Origin: DASPWV01 sp046727855
GTDB lineage: Bacteria > Acidobacteriota > Vicinamibacteria > Vicinamibacterales > UBA2999
Reading direction: 5' to 3'
Assembly (NCBI GenBank): GCA_046727855.1
Contig: JBKPDL010000027.1
Span: 1 to 63,567, forward strand
Length of the DNA stretch: 63,567 nt
Below are positions 1 to 8,395 of the stretch, in pieces. Position numbers and translations under genes: made by a program. The notes beneath the pieces were generated by a model. The model did no database searches. It saw nothing but the letters and a program-made list of their open reading frames with translations, and was not told the DNA's origin. How positions within the stretch are numbered: position 1 is the first letter of the stretch; each line of letters opens with the position of its first letter.

Positions 1-251
1 AGAACCGACGGCGCGATCGTCCGGACCGAGATCACCTCGTAGCGAACAGCGCTGCCCTTGTAAATCGTATTGAAGATGCCTTGGTGTCCCGTGGCGATCA
101 GTTCACGAGTCCGAAAGTGCTCACCGCGGATGTTCACGAAATCGGCATCCTCGGCGAAAGGCCGCGCGAATCCCACGCCATCGGCCGCGTTCCACGCCTT
201 CTCGAGCTCACCAACGAGGTCCGAGACTAACTGCTCACGAGGTGCGTTCAT
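1..251 (-). CDS. SnoaL/DUF4440-like protein, 3' end cut off by the window edge
   Basis: The frame opens with ATG at 251 and stays open to base 1, giving 83 residues. The start reads MNAPREQLVSDLVGELEKAW, followed by NAADGVGFARPFAEDADFV and a HFRTRELIATGHQGIF stretch. This is the usual opening of the SgcJ/EcaC and DUF4440 branch of the NTF2-like (SnoaL) cone fold: a helix with a conserved Trp, then AEDADFVN and a G-rich loop. Such proteins are small cytoplasmic enzymes or ligand-binding proteins, and the family name does not fix a substrate. The missing C-terminal third would carry the last strands. Upstream of the start lies a tandem repeat. Family assignment is fairly firm and the function unknown. 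Confidence 0.75.
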   Translation of the reverse strand, partial: MNAPREQLVSDLVGELEKAWNAADGVGFARPFAEDADFVNIRGEHFRTRELIATGHQGIFNTIYKGSAVRYEVISVRTIAPSV

Positions 252-291
252 GCGCTTTGTCTCCTTATTGACACCAGGCGCTGTTGCCAGC

Positions 292-356
292 GCGACCTCC
301 GTCCCCGCCCGCAACCTCCGTCCCCGCCAGTGACCTCCGTCCCCGGCCAGCAACCG
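292..356 (-). repeat. Tandem repeat, GGGGACGGAGGT-type unit, three copies
   Basis: Read on the minus strand, three units of about 19 bp each contain GGGGACGGAGGT followed by a variable TYRCNGGC-like tail. The same word recurs in tandem at 21757, 22829 and 43144. It fills most of the spacer between the DUF4440 gene and the methyltransferase. No gene is seen in it. Confidence 0.8.
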
Positions 357-412
357 CCTGAGCAACGCTCGCGTAGCAGGCGACTCGCCGCATCGCCAGC
401 TGCATCAGACCA

Positions 413-1192
413 TCACGCACGTGGTGATGATGCTTCGACGACTAGCTCGTCGCCTTCATGAGAGAACTGTCGATCTGTGAACCCGCCGTTGATCCTGATG
501 TCTTCAAAACCGGCCTGCATCAGCAACCGTCTGATATCAGCGGGATAGAGGTACGCCAACTCGAGCCGGTGCAGCGATGTCCGCGTCAGCTCTCCGTCGG
601 CGGTGTACTCCTCGTATCGATGCTGCGAGTGCACCACCTGCCGGACGGTATCGTACTTGTTCGCTTCAGAGCGCATCACGAAGCCGCCTCCAGGAAGTGG
701 ATGGTTGCTAATCCACCGCCAAACGCCCGCCAGCGGCCCCGCGTGCCGTGCCATGAATTCAAGTGACGGATGGAAAACGTTGAACGCAACGCGACCACCT
801 GGCCGAAGATGTTGCCGCACTCGACCGAGACAAGCGAGCTGGTCCTCTTCGGTAACATTGTGCAGGAACGCGCGGTAAGGCGCGATGATCAACGCGAACC
901 GTTCCGGTAAATCGAAGGTCCGCATGTCGCCACGGACCAAGGTTACGCGAGTTCGCAGTTCGTGAGGACGCGTCGCGAGCTTGGCGGCGAGCGCATCGAG
1001 CATGGCCTCACTAGCATCGAGAGCATGAATCGCGACGCCAGCCTCGGCAATGGCAAGCGTCACGCGTCCAGTGCCTGCACCCAGTTCAAGCACGGGCCCG
1101 CCGCACTCCTGCGCCTTCCGACGGTACCAGTCGACGTCGCCCTGGAAAGTCGACGGTGTCACCACGTCGTAGAGTTCTGGTCGGTAGGTCAC
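413..1192 (-). CDS. Class I SAM-dependent methyltransferase
   Basis: This 259-residue protein has the Rossmann-type SAM-binding motif I GGPVLELGAGTGRVTLAIA near residues 31-50, with the acidic residue that binds the ribose in motif II (HALDASEAML). It continues with VRGDMRTFDLPERFALIIAP and a motif-V/VI-like HLRPGGRVAFNVFHPS. This is the general methyltransferase type 11/25 layout, with a C-terminal beta-rich part of about 100 residues. It is cytosolic, with no signal peptide. The substrate cannot be read from the sequence. The following gene on the same strand (GNAT, ending at 1207) lies 14 bp upstream, so the two may be cotranscribed. Confidence 0.85.
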   Translation of the reverse strand: MTYRPELYDVVTPSTFQGDVDWYRRKAQECGGPVLELGAGTGRVTLAIAEAGVAIHALDASEAMLDALAAKLATRPHELRTRVTLVRGDMRTFDLPERFALIIAPYRAFLHNVTEEDQLACLGRVRQHLRPGGRVAFNVFHPSLEFMARHAGPLAGVWRWISNHPLPGGGFVMRSEANKYDTVRQVVHSQHRYEEYTADGELTRTSLHRLELAYLYPADIRRLLMQAGFEDIRINGGFTDRQFSHEGDELVVEASSPRA

Positions 1193-1206
1193 GCGGGCTC
1201 ACTCAC

Positions 1207-1686
1207 TCAGCAGATTTCGTCTCGGCCGCGTTCGATAGGCGGCATCGCCGCCGCATCGAGTGCGAATTCGAACATCACCGTCTGGCCTGGCGCCTCGACG
1301 CCGCCGACTGCCGTGTACAGGCGGATGGCCGATGTGTTCGAGCGGTCAGTGAGCACCCATGCTTGCTTGCAGCCCACCGACCGGCCAGCGTCGAACAACG
1401 CGCGCAGGAGTCGAGTGGCCAGACCTCGTCGTTGGTGCGTCTGCGCCACGCCGACTTCGTTGACCCACAACTCCGGCGGCTTGTCTGGATGGACATAGTG
1501 AACCGCAGACGCAAAACCGACGATGCGTCCGGACTCGCGCGCGACGGCGAGATGATGCCGCGGGTCGGCGAGGAACTCGGCTGCCAGCTGCGGCTGCACG
1601 GGATCGTCGAACACGTCCGGTGCGACGTCACCAAGAATTGCTTCGTCCCCGGCACCGAGCAGGAGAATTTCGATCGTAGATCCCAT
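1207..1686 (-). CDS. GNAT-family N-acetyltransferase, AAC(3)-I-like
   Basis: I start this gene at the ATG at 1686 (MGSTIEILLLGAGDEAILGD), where similarity to GNAT proteins begins. The same frame is open for another 350 bp upstream but that part looks unrelated. The acetyl-CoA pyrophosphate loop is clear: VAQTHQRRGLATRLLRALF (Q-x-x-G-x-A), preceded by the beta4 strand LWVNEVGV and followed by the SAIRLYTAVGG motif with Tyr. The length of 159 aa is normal. The opening LLGAGDEAIL and DVFDDP resemble the AAC(3)-I aminoglycoside acetyltransferase branch, but this branch contains many proteins of unknown substrate, so resistance is only a possibility. Confidence 0.8.
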   Translation of the reverse strand: MGSTIEILLLGAGDEAILGDVAPDVFDDPVQPQLAAEFLADPRHHLAVARESGRIVGFASAVHYVHPDKPPELWVNEVGVAQTHQRRGLATRLLRALFDAGRSVGCKQAWVLTDRSNTSAIRLYTAVGGVEAPGQTVMFEFALDAAAMPPIERGRDEIC

Positions 1687-2037
1687 GCACTGTCTGGTGG
1701 CCGCCGACGGCACACCGATTGCGCTGCCGCAACCCGCGAACCCGCGGAAATTCACCGTCCCTTCGTCCCTGTCGTTCGATAAGAACACGGCGTTGACAGC
1801 GGTCGACGGTTCGTCAATCGACCTGCCCGATCCGTAATTGAAAGCGCGATACGCCGACACAGGCGCAGGGCACGGCCCGGGAATGCACTCGACTCGTGGA
1901 GCGATGCTGATGCTCAGATTCGAGAACGTCTGCGATCCGGAACAGCCGTTGAAGGCGTGTCCGATCGTGATGCTCGTCACCACTTCATTCGCTGCAGCCG
2001 TGAAAGCAATCGACGACGCTTGTGCGGTTGTCCCGCT
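1687..2037 (-). pseudogene. Remnant of a secreted protein reading in frame into the GNAT gene
   Basis: On the minus strand an open frame runs from a TAG at 2038-2040 straight into the GNAT start. Its translation looks protein-like rather than random, for example ANEVVTSITIGHAFNGC and FLSNDRDEGTVNFRGFAGCG, with four cysteines. No convincing ATG or ribosome-binding site precedes it (a GTG at 1983 exists). I read it as the tail of a lost extracytoplasmic gene fused in frame by deletion. The family is not recognised. It could also be a genuine N-terminal extension of the acetyltransferase. Confidence 0.35.
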
Positions 2038-2213
2038 CTACTGGCCGGCATAGCCGGTTGCCGTCGCGCGCGTCGGACTCTGGCACGCGGTTCAGGGCGC
2101 ATAGCGCGATCACGAAGAAGAGGGGAGGCAACTCCCTTCATCCCGCCCTCCGAGGCGAATCAACTGGAGCGAATCATACTCGGCCCGATCACCGGACTCC
2201 AATAGTTGGAATC

Positions 2214-2699
2214 TCAAGCAACAGCGTCCCGGGTCAGCTTCACATATTCGATCAGCGGCATTCCAAAAAAGTCGCGCACGGCGCCCGATCGGCGAAAGCC
2301 GTTCCGCTCGTAAAACCGCATCGCGCGTGTCAGCGGCTCGGTGGTATCGAGAGTAATGCGCTGGCATTCTTGACGGCGAAGTTCGTCTTCCGCGGCCTCG
2401 AGCAAGAGCTGCGCGACGCCGCGTCCCTGCTCGTTCGGAAGCACGGCCATCCCGCGCAAATGTCCCTCGGCGGCATCGATCATCGTGCAGCCAATGGTGC
2501 CGACGACGTTTCCGCGGTCGTCGACGACGACGAACACCGTCATCTCATGCAGCCGCTTCTGGACCGTGTCCATCGAGAGCACCGTGTCCGCAAAGGCCGA
2601 TGGCGTGTAGCTGTCACGGTATGGTTCAAATGCCGCGCGCAGACAATGGCACACAGCCTCAGCATCGACAGCCTTCGCCCGGCGGATTGTGAACGGCAC
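2214..2699 (-). CDS. GNAT-family N-acetyltransferase
   Basis: This 161-residue single-domain acetyltransferase begins MPFTIRRAKAVDAEAVCHCL, the typical beta1-alpha1 start. The acetyl-CoA loop is GMAVLPNEQGRGVAQLLLEA (Q-G-R-G-V-A), and the alpha4/beta6 end TRAMRFYERNGFRRSG has the conserved Tyr and NGF. The part between carries VVVDDRGNVVGTIGC, the usual beta2-beta3 hairpin. The substrate is unknown. It ends 1 bp before the stop of nothing on its own strand, and its start lies 1 bp downstream of the serine-hydrolase stop at 2701, so the two minus-strand genes very probably share a transcript. Confidence 0.85.
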   Translation of the reverse strand: MPFTIRRAKAVDAEAVCHCLRAAFEPYRDSYTPSAFADTVLSMDTVQKRLHEMTVFVVVDDRGNVVGTIGCTMIDAAEGHLRGMAVLPNEQGRGVAQLLLEAAEDELRRQECQRITLDTTEPLTRAMRFYERNGFRRSGAVRDFFGMPLIEYVKLTRDAVA

Positions 2700-2700
2700 G

Positions 2701-4089
2701 TTAGCCGGCGCGCTCGATGATGTACTGATCGATCCGCCCGTCCGGGAGGATCATGACGGTGAGCGACATCGTTACTTCACCGGCCCGAATACGATAGGAC
2801 CGGATCGTCATGCCGCCACGAAGCGATTCGCCAGTTGCGACAAAATCCGTCGGCGGTCCCAGCGGCGCAAGGCTTGCCCCGTAGTCGGACAACACTTCCG
2901 GTGTGAAGTAGGCGTTGGCCGCTGCCGTGAATATCGATCGATCGATCATTGCCTTCGTGAGTCCATCGTAGATACGCCGAGCGGCGTCGCGCGCCTCCGC
3001 GCCGGCGCTCCGAGCATCAGCGAAAATCACGTTGGCAATCTGCTCGGCAATTCTTCCCGGAGCGCCTGCTGCGCCGGGATAGATGTTCGTGAACACCACG
3101 ATTGCCGCGCGATCGTCGGGATAGACGACATTGCTGGTCGTGTAGCCCGAGACCGCGCCGCCATGCGAAATGCGTCGCCGTCCGGCGGGAGCGCCGATAT
3201 TGACGCCGAGCCCGTAGCCGGTCGCATTGCCGGCCGCGAGAAGCATGTCGGTTTGTTGCGTCTTGTACGACGTCGGCTTCAGGATCGAACGGTTGATCAC
3301 CGCAATGTCCCATAGGGCAAGATCGTGCGCCGTCATTGCAAGCTGCCCCGCCCCGAACAACCAGCCCGGCGCCTCCTTCGGCGCCGGCCGCAAGGGTCCC
3401 AGAGCGTTTCGCAAAAGCGGCTGACCGTCGCTCGCGCCAAGTGGTGCGGCATCGTGATCCGCGACCGACGTCATCTTGAGCGGCGTGAAGATCCGCTGCC
3501 GCAGGAAATCCATGAAGCCGGTGCCGGTCACGCGCTCCACGATCGCGGCCGCGATCACGTAGTTGGTGTTGCTGTATTGCCACCTGGTGCCCGGCTCGAA
3601 GTCCAATGCCTTGCCGGCCCATTGCTGCATGATCTTCTGCGCGCTGGTGGGACGCTGCATGTCCGGGAACACATAGTCCTGCGGCCAGAAATCCTGGTAC
3701 CCGGCGGTCATCGACAACAGCTGCCGTACGCTGATGTCGCCCGCGCGCGTGAGGTGTGGAAACCACTTCGCCACTTTGTCGTCGAGCGAGAGCTTGCCCT
3801 CCTCCTGGAGGAGCAAAACCGCGGTTGCGGTGAACTGCTTGCTCACCGAGCCGATCGCGTACCGCATAGACGAAGATGCGGCCGTCGTTTTGGGATCGAT
3901 CCGAGCGTCGCCATAGGCGTGCTCGTACACGATCTCGCCGCCACGCACGACTGCGATCGACGCGCTCGGCGCAGCAGTGGCGTCGAGGACGGCCTGGGCG
4001 ATCTTGTCGATCGCGTCCCGTTCAGTTGTTGTCAGCGGTTGCGCCGCGGCAGGTGCGGCGAGAAGGATAAAGAGGACGAAGGCAATCAT
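2701..4089 (-). CDS. Serine hydrolase, class C beta-lactamase/esterase family
   Basis: This is a 462-residue exported protein. An N-terminal signal peptide (MIAFVLFILLAAPAAAQP) precedes a beta-lactamase-like domain. The SxxK catalytic pair is S81-V-S-K84 within YAIGSVSKQFTA, the YxN motif is RWQYSNTNYV, and the third element is RRISHGGAVSGY (HGG in place of KTG). These three motifs define the class C penicillin-binding/esterase EstB-like family, whose members hydrolyse beta-lactams, D-peptides or ordinary esters. The last 110 residues form an extra C-terminal domain of the DUF3471/beta-barrel kind. Periplasmic location is inferred. The substrate is unknown and antibiotic hydrolysis should not be assumed. 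Confidence 0.88.
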   Translation of the reverse strand: MIAFVLFILLAAPAAAQPLTTTERDAIDKIAQAVLDATAAPSASIAVVRGGEIVYEHAYGDARIDPKTTAASSSMRYAIGSVSKQFTATAVLLLQEEGKLSLDDKVAKWFPHLTRAGDISVRQLLSMTAGYQDFWPQDYVFPDMQRPTSAQKIMQQWAGKALDFEPGTRWQYSNTNYVIAAAIVERVTGTGFMDFLRQRIFTPLKMTSVADHDAAPLGASDGQPLLRNALGPLRPAPKEAPGWLFGAGQLAMTAHDLALWDIAVINRSILKPTSYKTQQTDMLLAAGNATGYGLGVNIGAPAGRRRISHGGAVSGYTTSNVVYPDDRAAIVVFTNIYPGAAGAPGRIAEQIANVIFADARSAGAEARDAARRIYDGLTKAMIDRSIFTAAANAYFTPEVLSDYGASLAPLGPPTDFVATGESLRGGMTIRSYRIRAGEVTMSLTVMILPDGRIDQYIIERAG

Positions 4090-4095
4090 GTCAGC

Positions 4096-4422
4096 CTAGG
4101 CGTCGACGTGAACAGGCGTGAAGTCGGAAAACAGCTGCGACGCCTCCGCCATCTGCGACACGGGAACGTAGTCGCAGACCTTCCCGTACTCTTCCCACAT
4201 CTTGAGCACGACCGGATGGCTGTGCGCTGCCTGGATCGCGTCGGCAGATGCCCACTCGAACACTTCGATAAAGCTCCCGTCCTTGGCCTGCATCGTGATC
4301 GGCGCGCGTTTCGTCGCCAAGCCGAGCGAGCGAAGCGTCGCGACATGCGTCTGCATGAGCGCATGCAGCGCCTCCTGCTGCCCAGGCTTCGGTCGATAGC
4401 ACGCAATGACGATTCGGGTCAT
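4096..4422 (-). CDS. Dimeric alpha/beta-barrel (ABM-like) protein
   Basis: I choose the ATG at 4422 (MTRIVIACYRPKPGQQEAL); an in-frame start 15 bp upstream would add MYLCT. The 108 residues show the ferredoxin-like beta-alpha-beta layout of antibiotic-biosynthesis-monooxygenase-like proteins: a first strand IVIACYRP, a helix ALHALMQTHVATLRSLGL, a strand GSFIEVFEWAS, and a helix AAHSHPVVLKMWEEYGKV. Such proteins are small cytosolic dimers acting as monooxygenases, isomerases or ligand sensors. No catalytic residues are diagnostic. The gene sits just upstream (6 bp) of the serine hydrolase and probably leads the same transcript. Confidence 0.7.
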   Translation of the reverse strand: MTRIVIACYRPKPGQQEALHALMQTHVATLRSLGLATKRAPITMQAKDGSFIEVFEWASADAIQAAHSHPVVLKMWEEYGKVCDYVPVSQMAEASQLFSDFTPVHVDA

Positions 4423-4532
4423 CGTGCAGAGATACACCGATTGCGGTCACATTCCAAGAGATCTTTCACCCCCAAGCCGTGGCGCTTGAAGCATCAGAAT
4501 CGCGGTTTAATAGCCGGCCTGGAGGCAGTTGC

Positions 4533-5594
4533 ATGAATCGAGTCTCGCGCCGCGCGTTTCTGACCACTTCCGGCGCCGCGGCCGGCGGCGCCCTGACGGC
4601 GGTCCGTCCCGCCGCGCAAGCGCCACGCACTTCGGCGCTGACGTTGGCGTGCGCCAATTACGTGCGCTTCATGCCGATTGCGACGGGCGATGTGCGCCCG
4701 CGGGATCTGGCGCTGACATGGATCCGCGGCGAGCGCAACGAGATGCTGCGCCGCGCGACGGACGAACCGGGCGTTGATGGCGGCGAGACGTCGATGGCGC
4801 AGCACGTGCAGCGACTGGACCGCGGCGATCGATCGCTCGTGGCGATCCCGATCTTCCCGCTGCGGAACTTCACGGCCCGCGATCTCTACACGCGAAAGGG
4901 TATGCGGATCGCGAGCGGCTCGCTGACCGGCCGCCGCATTGGCATCTATAACTGGGCGGCCAGTGGCGCCGTGTGGTACCGCCACCTTCTGCGCTACCTC
5001 GGGAACGATACGAAGAAGATGCAGTGGATCGTAGGAGGCGTTGATGGCGCGGCCGCAGTACGGCTTCCCGACCCGCCGCTACCGTACGTCACGGCTGCGC
5101 CTGCGGGAACCTCTCTGAGCACCCTCCTGAAGGCGAGGACCGTGGACGCGCTCTTCGCGCCACTGCCGCCACGCGACTTCCAGTCTCTCGACGGACCGAT
5201 CGTACGCGCCTTTCCCGGCTTCCAGGTAATGGAGCAGAAGTACTTCGCCGAGACCGGCTGCTATCCGCCACAGCACGTCATCGTTGTCCGCCGTGCATCG
5301 TGGGAGCGCGAGCCCGCAGCCGGACCTCGGCTGGTGGAGGCCTTCAACGAGAGCGAGGTGATGTTCGAAGCGCTTCAGCGCCAGTTTCCCTATAACTCGC
5401 CGTGGTTGATCGAAGAGGTCGAGAACACTGCCCGTCTGCTCGGTCCGACGTACCACACACACGGCCTGGAACCGAACCGTCGTGCCGTGGACGTTTTTTG
5501 TCAGGCGGCGTTCGCCGACGGGTTGACGAAGCGGCGTGTGACGGTGGACGAGTTCTTTGCGGACTTCGTGGTCACGAGCCGGACGTCGGCCTGA
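4533..5594 (+). CDS. Tat-exported substrate-binding-like protein (4,5-dihydroxyphthalate decarboxylase-like)
   Basis: The start at 4533 has GGAGG 7 bp upstream and opens with a twin-arginine signal MNRVSRRAFLTTSGAAAGGA; an earlier in-frame ATG at 4479 lacks this. The 353-residue product follows the pattern of the periplasmic-binding superfamily group annotated as 4,5-dihydroxyphthalate decarboxylase: TLACANYVRFMPI, GDVRPRDLALTWI, RGDRSLVAIPIFPLRNF, then GRRIGIYNWAASGAVWYRHL. These are type II binding-protein folds related to NMT1/ABC binding proteins, and most have no proven decarboxylase activity. The ligand is unknown and no permease or ATPase gene is adjacent. Its last 23 bp overlap the convergent gene ending at 5572. 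Confidence 0.75.
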   Translation: MNRVSRRAFLTTSGAAAGGALTAVRPAAQAPRTSALTLACANYVRFMPIATGDVRPRDLALTWIRGERNEMLRRATDEPGVDGGETSMAQHVQRLDRGDRSLVAIPIFPLRNFTARDLYTRKGMRIASGSLTGRRIGIYNWAASGAVWYRHLLRYLGNDTKKMQWIVGGVDGAAAVRLPDPPLPYVTAAPAGTSLSTLLKARTVDALFAPLPPRDFQSLDGPIVRAFPGFQVMEQKYFAETGCYPPQHVIVVRRASWEREPAAGPRLVEAFNESEVMFEALQRQFPYNSPWLIEEVENTARLLGPTYHTHGLEPNRRAVDVFCQAAFADGLTKRRVTVDEFFADFVVTSRTSA

Positions 5595-7299
5595 GCATGC
5601 GCTCCGCGTCGCGCGTCAGCTCGCCAGTCAGCTCCCAGCGCAGTAGCGAGATCGGCGCGAGCCCTGCGGCGTCGAGCTCGTCGACGAATTGCTGCATCGT
5701 AAAGCGATCGCCGAGCTGACGCCGGCGATCGGCGAGGAGCTTTTCGATCTCGATCTTGCCCACGAGATAGCTGATGCCGTAGCCGGGTTGCTGCAGATAG
5801 AGGTGCTGTTCGAAGCGAACGAGGTTGCCATCCAGGCGCAGCCAGCCGCGGGGCGTGTGGGCCGAGGTGAAGGCGGCGGTCGCCTCGATCGGCGCCTGTT
5901 CGCCGTGCATGCGCAGATCGCCGAGGGCACGCGCGGCACGCTGGGCGAGCAGGATATAAATGAGCTCGCGCGAGCGCGGCCGCGCGTCGAGCATGCCGGC
6001 GTGCATCATCATTTCTTCCCAGCCGGTGGCGAGCCCCTCCGTGCGCGTGATGAAGATGTTGTAGAGCAGCGGGCCGCGGCGAATCGCGCTCGCGTGCGGC
6101 AGGTGGATCATCCTCGCCTTGTCGAACCAGTGATAACCGTGGGTCCGCATCACCACGGGATCGCGGTAGTCCACTTCAGTGAAGAACTCCCATGGTGCCG
6201 GCGAGAAGCGGCCCACGCGCGCGGCAAGTGCCGGCTCCATGTAGTCGCGCACCGTCATAATCCGCCGGTCGCGAAGAAACGCCATGTACTCGGAGACCGC
6301 GGCGCGGAAGCGTCGGGTGTGCTCGCCGGCCGATGCGACAGGTGTTTGCGGCGGCAGCGCGGCGTTGCGCGCTTCCTCGAGTGCCAAGGTGCTGTGCGCC
6401 CTGGCAAGCTCGTGCTCCATGAGTGCGACGAGATCGCGCCACGTGTAGGGCAGCAGCATGACGTGGCGCAGGTACCAGTCATAGCTCTCGAGGCCGATGC
6501 CAGACGGCCCGGTCTTCGATGGCGTCTCTTTCTCGAGCCAAGCCGCGAATTCTTCACTGGCGGTCCGCGCGCGCTCCACTTCCTGCGCGAGCGCTCCGTC
6601 CGCCGACGTCAGGCGTGCGGAGAGCGCCTGCAGATCCGAGGCCTGCTGCCTAAGATCGCGCGCGCCATGCATCCACAGATCTTTCCCGTTTCCGGTGAGA
6701 TTCGTCCGGGCTTGGGCCAGGAGTCCCGGCACCGCGCGCACACCGTCTGCGACCCTGGCGGCGTCTTGCGGCGCCAGCGGAAAGCGGTAGCTCCACAACT
6801 CGACTGCGCCGTACGCGAACGGCCCCTCGCGCGCCGGCTGATCGCTCTCGTCCGGGAAAATCGTCACGTAGAAGGCGGGGTTATTGGCCCACGGCCTCAG
6901 CACCCGGTGATCGAACTCGAGGCCGTTCATCTCGGCGCGGACGATGTGGTAGTCCACCTGCTGCGGGATCGGCCAGGCCGAGGGATTGATCGCCGCGAGC
7001 CGCGCCTGATAGCCCGCGAGCGCCTTCTGCTGCGAAGACATGGCGGCCGCCGTGTAGTCGGGTACGCCGTCAACGATCCTCGGACGCTGAAAGGTGCGCC
7101 ACTCGGAAAAGAGCGAGACGAGATCTTCGTAGCGCGCGCTCGTGACGGCCCGACCCGCAGACGTTGCGCCGACGCCGGGCCGCTGTTCACCTTTGCAGCC
7201 GGCGGCGAACGTGGGCAGCACAAAAACCAGCGCCAGTCCGCAGAGCGGGAGCAGGCGCGTCTTGGCCGACGTCTTGGGGCGGGCGGAAAACGAACCCAA
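5572..7299 (-). CDS. DUF885-family lipoprotein-like protein
   Basis: The 575-residue product begins with a basic stretch and a hydrophobic core ending in LPTFAAGCKGE, a likely lipobox with the lipidated Cys near residue 35. The body is helical and matches the DUF885 family in its later part: DYMEPALAARVGRFSP, a TRTEGLATGWEEMMMHAGML segment corresponding to the family's EGW motif, and YGISYLVGKIEIEKLLADRR near the end. In metal-dependent DUF885 proteins a His-Glu pair precedes the EGW motif. I do not see HExxPGH here, so it may be catalytically altered. It is the last gene of the minus-strand group from 12.5 kb, with 6 bp to its upstream neighbour. Confidence 0.65.
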   Translation of the reverse strand: MGSFSARPKTSAKTRLLPLCGLALVFVLPTFAAGCKGEQRPGVGATSAGRAVTSARYEDLVSLFSEWRTFQRPRIVDGVPDYTAAAMSSQQKALAGYQARLAAINPSAWPIPQQVDYHIVRAEMNGLEFDHRVLRPWANNPAFYVTIFPDESDQPAREGPFAYGAVELWSYRFPLAPQDAARVADGVRAVPGLLAQARTNLTGNGKDLWMHGARDLRQQASDLQALSARLTSADGALAQEVERARTASEEFAAWLEKETPSKTGPSGIGLESYDWYLRHVMLLPYTWRDLVALMEHELARAHSTLALEEARNAALPPQTPVASAGEHTRRFRAAVSEYMAFLRDRRIMTVRDYMEPALAARVGRFSPAPWEFFTEVDYRDPVVMRTHGYHWFDKARMIHLPHASAIRRGPLLYNIFITRTEGLATGWEEMMMHAGMLDARPRSRELIYILLAQRAARALGDLRMHGEQAPIEATAAFTSAHTPRGWLRLDGNLVRFEQHLYLQQPGYGISYLVGKIEIEKLLADRRRQLGDRFTMQQFVDELDAAGLAPISLLRWELTGELTRDAERMLRPTSGS

Positions 7300-7305
7300 G
7301 GTTGC

Positions 7306-8367
7306 CTACTTGATCGTGCCTCGTCCGGCGCGTTCCTGATATCGCGCGCCGCGCAGAATGCCGTCGACCGCCCGGTTTCCCTCGTGGCAGGCATACTCGT
7401 AAATGCGGTACTCGTCGTCCTTCATCAGCGGGAACGCCAGCGTCCATGGGCGGGTGAAGACCGCGGGATCGTCGATCCGCGCTTCGTAATCGATGCGGTC
7501 GGGCGCGACGCGCGTGAAGCGCTCGACGATTTTGAGCGCGGTGCTTTGCGGAATGCCCTTGATGCGCCCGGACGCCGCGCTGGTCGCGATCCAGTTCCGG
7601 TCGGTGAAGTTGGTGGTTTCCACGACGAGCGTGTCGCCCTCCCAGTGTCCACGCGAGTCGCCCTCCAACAGCCGGATCGACTCTGGCAGCGGCGGAGGGG
7701 CGTCGACCCTTCGACTTCGCTCAGGGTCGTCCTGAGCCTGTCGAAGGACGAGCGGAATGATGCGCGCGTCGTGAATCATCTCGGCATGAATGACGACATA
7801 GCCTGGTGTCTGTACGATCTGATAGGCGTTGTTATAGCCCGCGGGGATCACCCAGCCCGGCACGCCGCGCGAAATGCAGCGGTCCCACATGCTCATGAAC
7901 TCGGGATGGTCGGTGCTGCGGGTGAGATTCTCGTCGCGCCGAGCCTCTGCTTCCGGGCGCACGGGAACGCGGCCATCAGGCGGATCGACAACGAGCGAGG
8001 TCTGGCGCGTTGGCATCACTTTGGTGCCCGAGTCGAACCAGAACTCGTTGTAGCTGCCGATATCACCCGGTTTGAGATTGTCGTCGGCCGTCGCGCGGCG
8101 TTTCTCCGCCTGCAGTTCGAGCGCGGTGGCCTCGGCTTCGGTCAGGTATTTCCGCTCTCCGAGACTGCGCGGCCGCTCGAGCGGGGTGAGCGTGGCGTTG
8201 GTCCAGATGCCTTGCAGATCAGGATGACCGTCCGGCGCGCGCGGCACCTTCCACGCGCCATCCGTCTGGGTACGCGCCGGAGTCTGGGCCGTCATCGACA
8301 CGCTCCCGGCCAACACCGAGATCGCGAGCATCGCGCACGCCACTGGCAATCCAACCTGGTCTCGCAT
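7306..8367 (-). CDS. Secreted protein of unknown function, Acidobacteria-type
   Basis: I take the ATG at 8367, which has GGAGAG at ideal spacing. It gives a signal peptide (LPVACAMLAISVLAGSVSMT) and 353 residues. The mature start PRAPDGHPDLQGIWTNATLT is a hallmark of a large family found in Acidobacteria, often next to PQQ- or heme-type secreted enzymes. No catalytic motif is known. Residues near 222-235 (VLRQAQDDPERSRR) are encoded by a palindromic repeat inserted in frame (see the repeat at 7707). The genomic neighbours DUF1501 and DUF1553 on the same strand suggest a common extracytoplasmic role. Confidence 0.7.
   Translation of the reverse strand: MRDQVGLPVACAMLAISVLAGSVSMTAQTPARTQTDGAWKVPRAPDGHPDLQGIWTNATLTPLERPRSLGERKYLTEAEATALELQAEKRRATADDNLKPGDIGSYNEFWFDSGTKVMPTRQTSLVVDPPDGRVPVRPEAEARRDENLTRSTDHPEFMSMWDRCISRGVPGWVIPAGYNNAYQIVQTPGYVVIHAEMIHDARIIPLVLRQAQDDPERSRRVDAPPPLPESIRLLEGDSRGHWEGDTLVVETTNFTDRNWIATSAASGRIKGIPQSTALKIVERFTRVAPDRIDYEARIDDPAVFTRPWTLAFPLMKDDEYRIYEYACHEGNRAVDGILRGARYQERAGRGTIK
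7707..7748. repeat. REP-like palindromic element inside a coding sequence
   Basis: The stretch reads CCTTCGACTTCGCTCAGG, a TCGT loop region, then CCTGAGCCTGTCGAAGG: an imperfect 17-bp inverted repeat. It resembles the TTCGACAGGCTCAGG-type extragenic palindromes scattered in many bacterial genomes. Here it lies within the 7306-8367 gene, keeps the frame, and adds about 14 residues. Confidence 0.8.
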
Positions 8368-8395
8368 CAACCGCTCTCCTCTCAACAACCGGACG

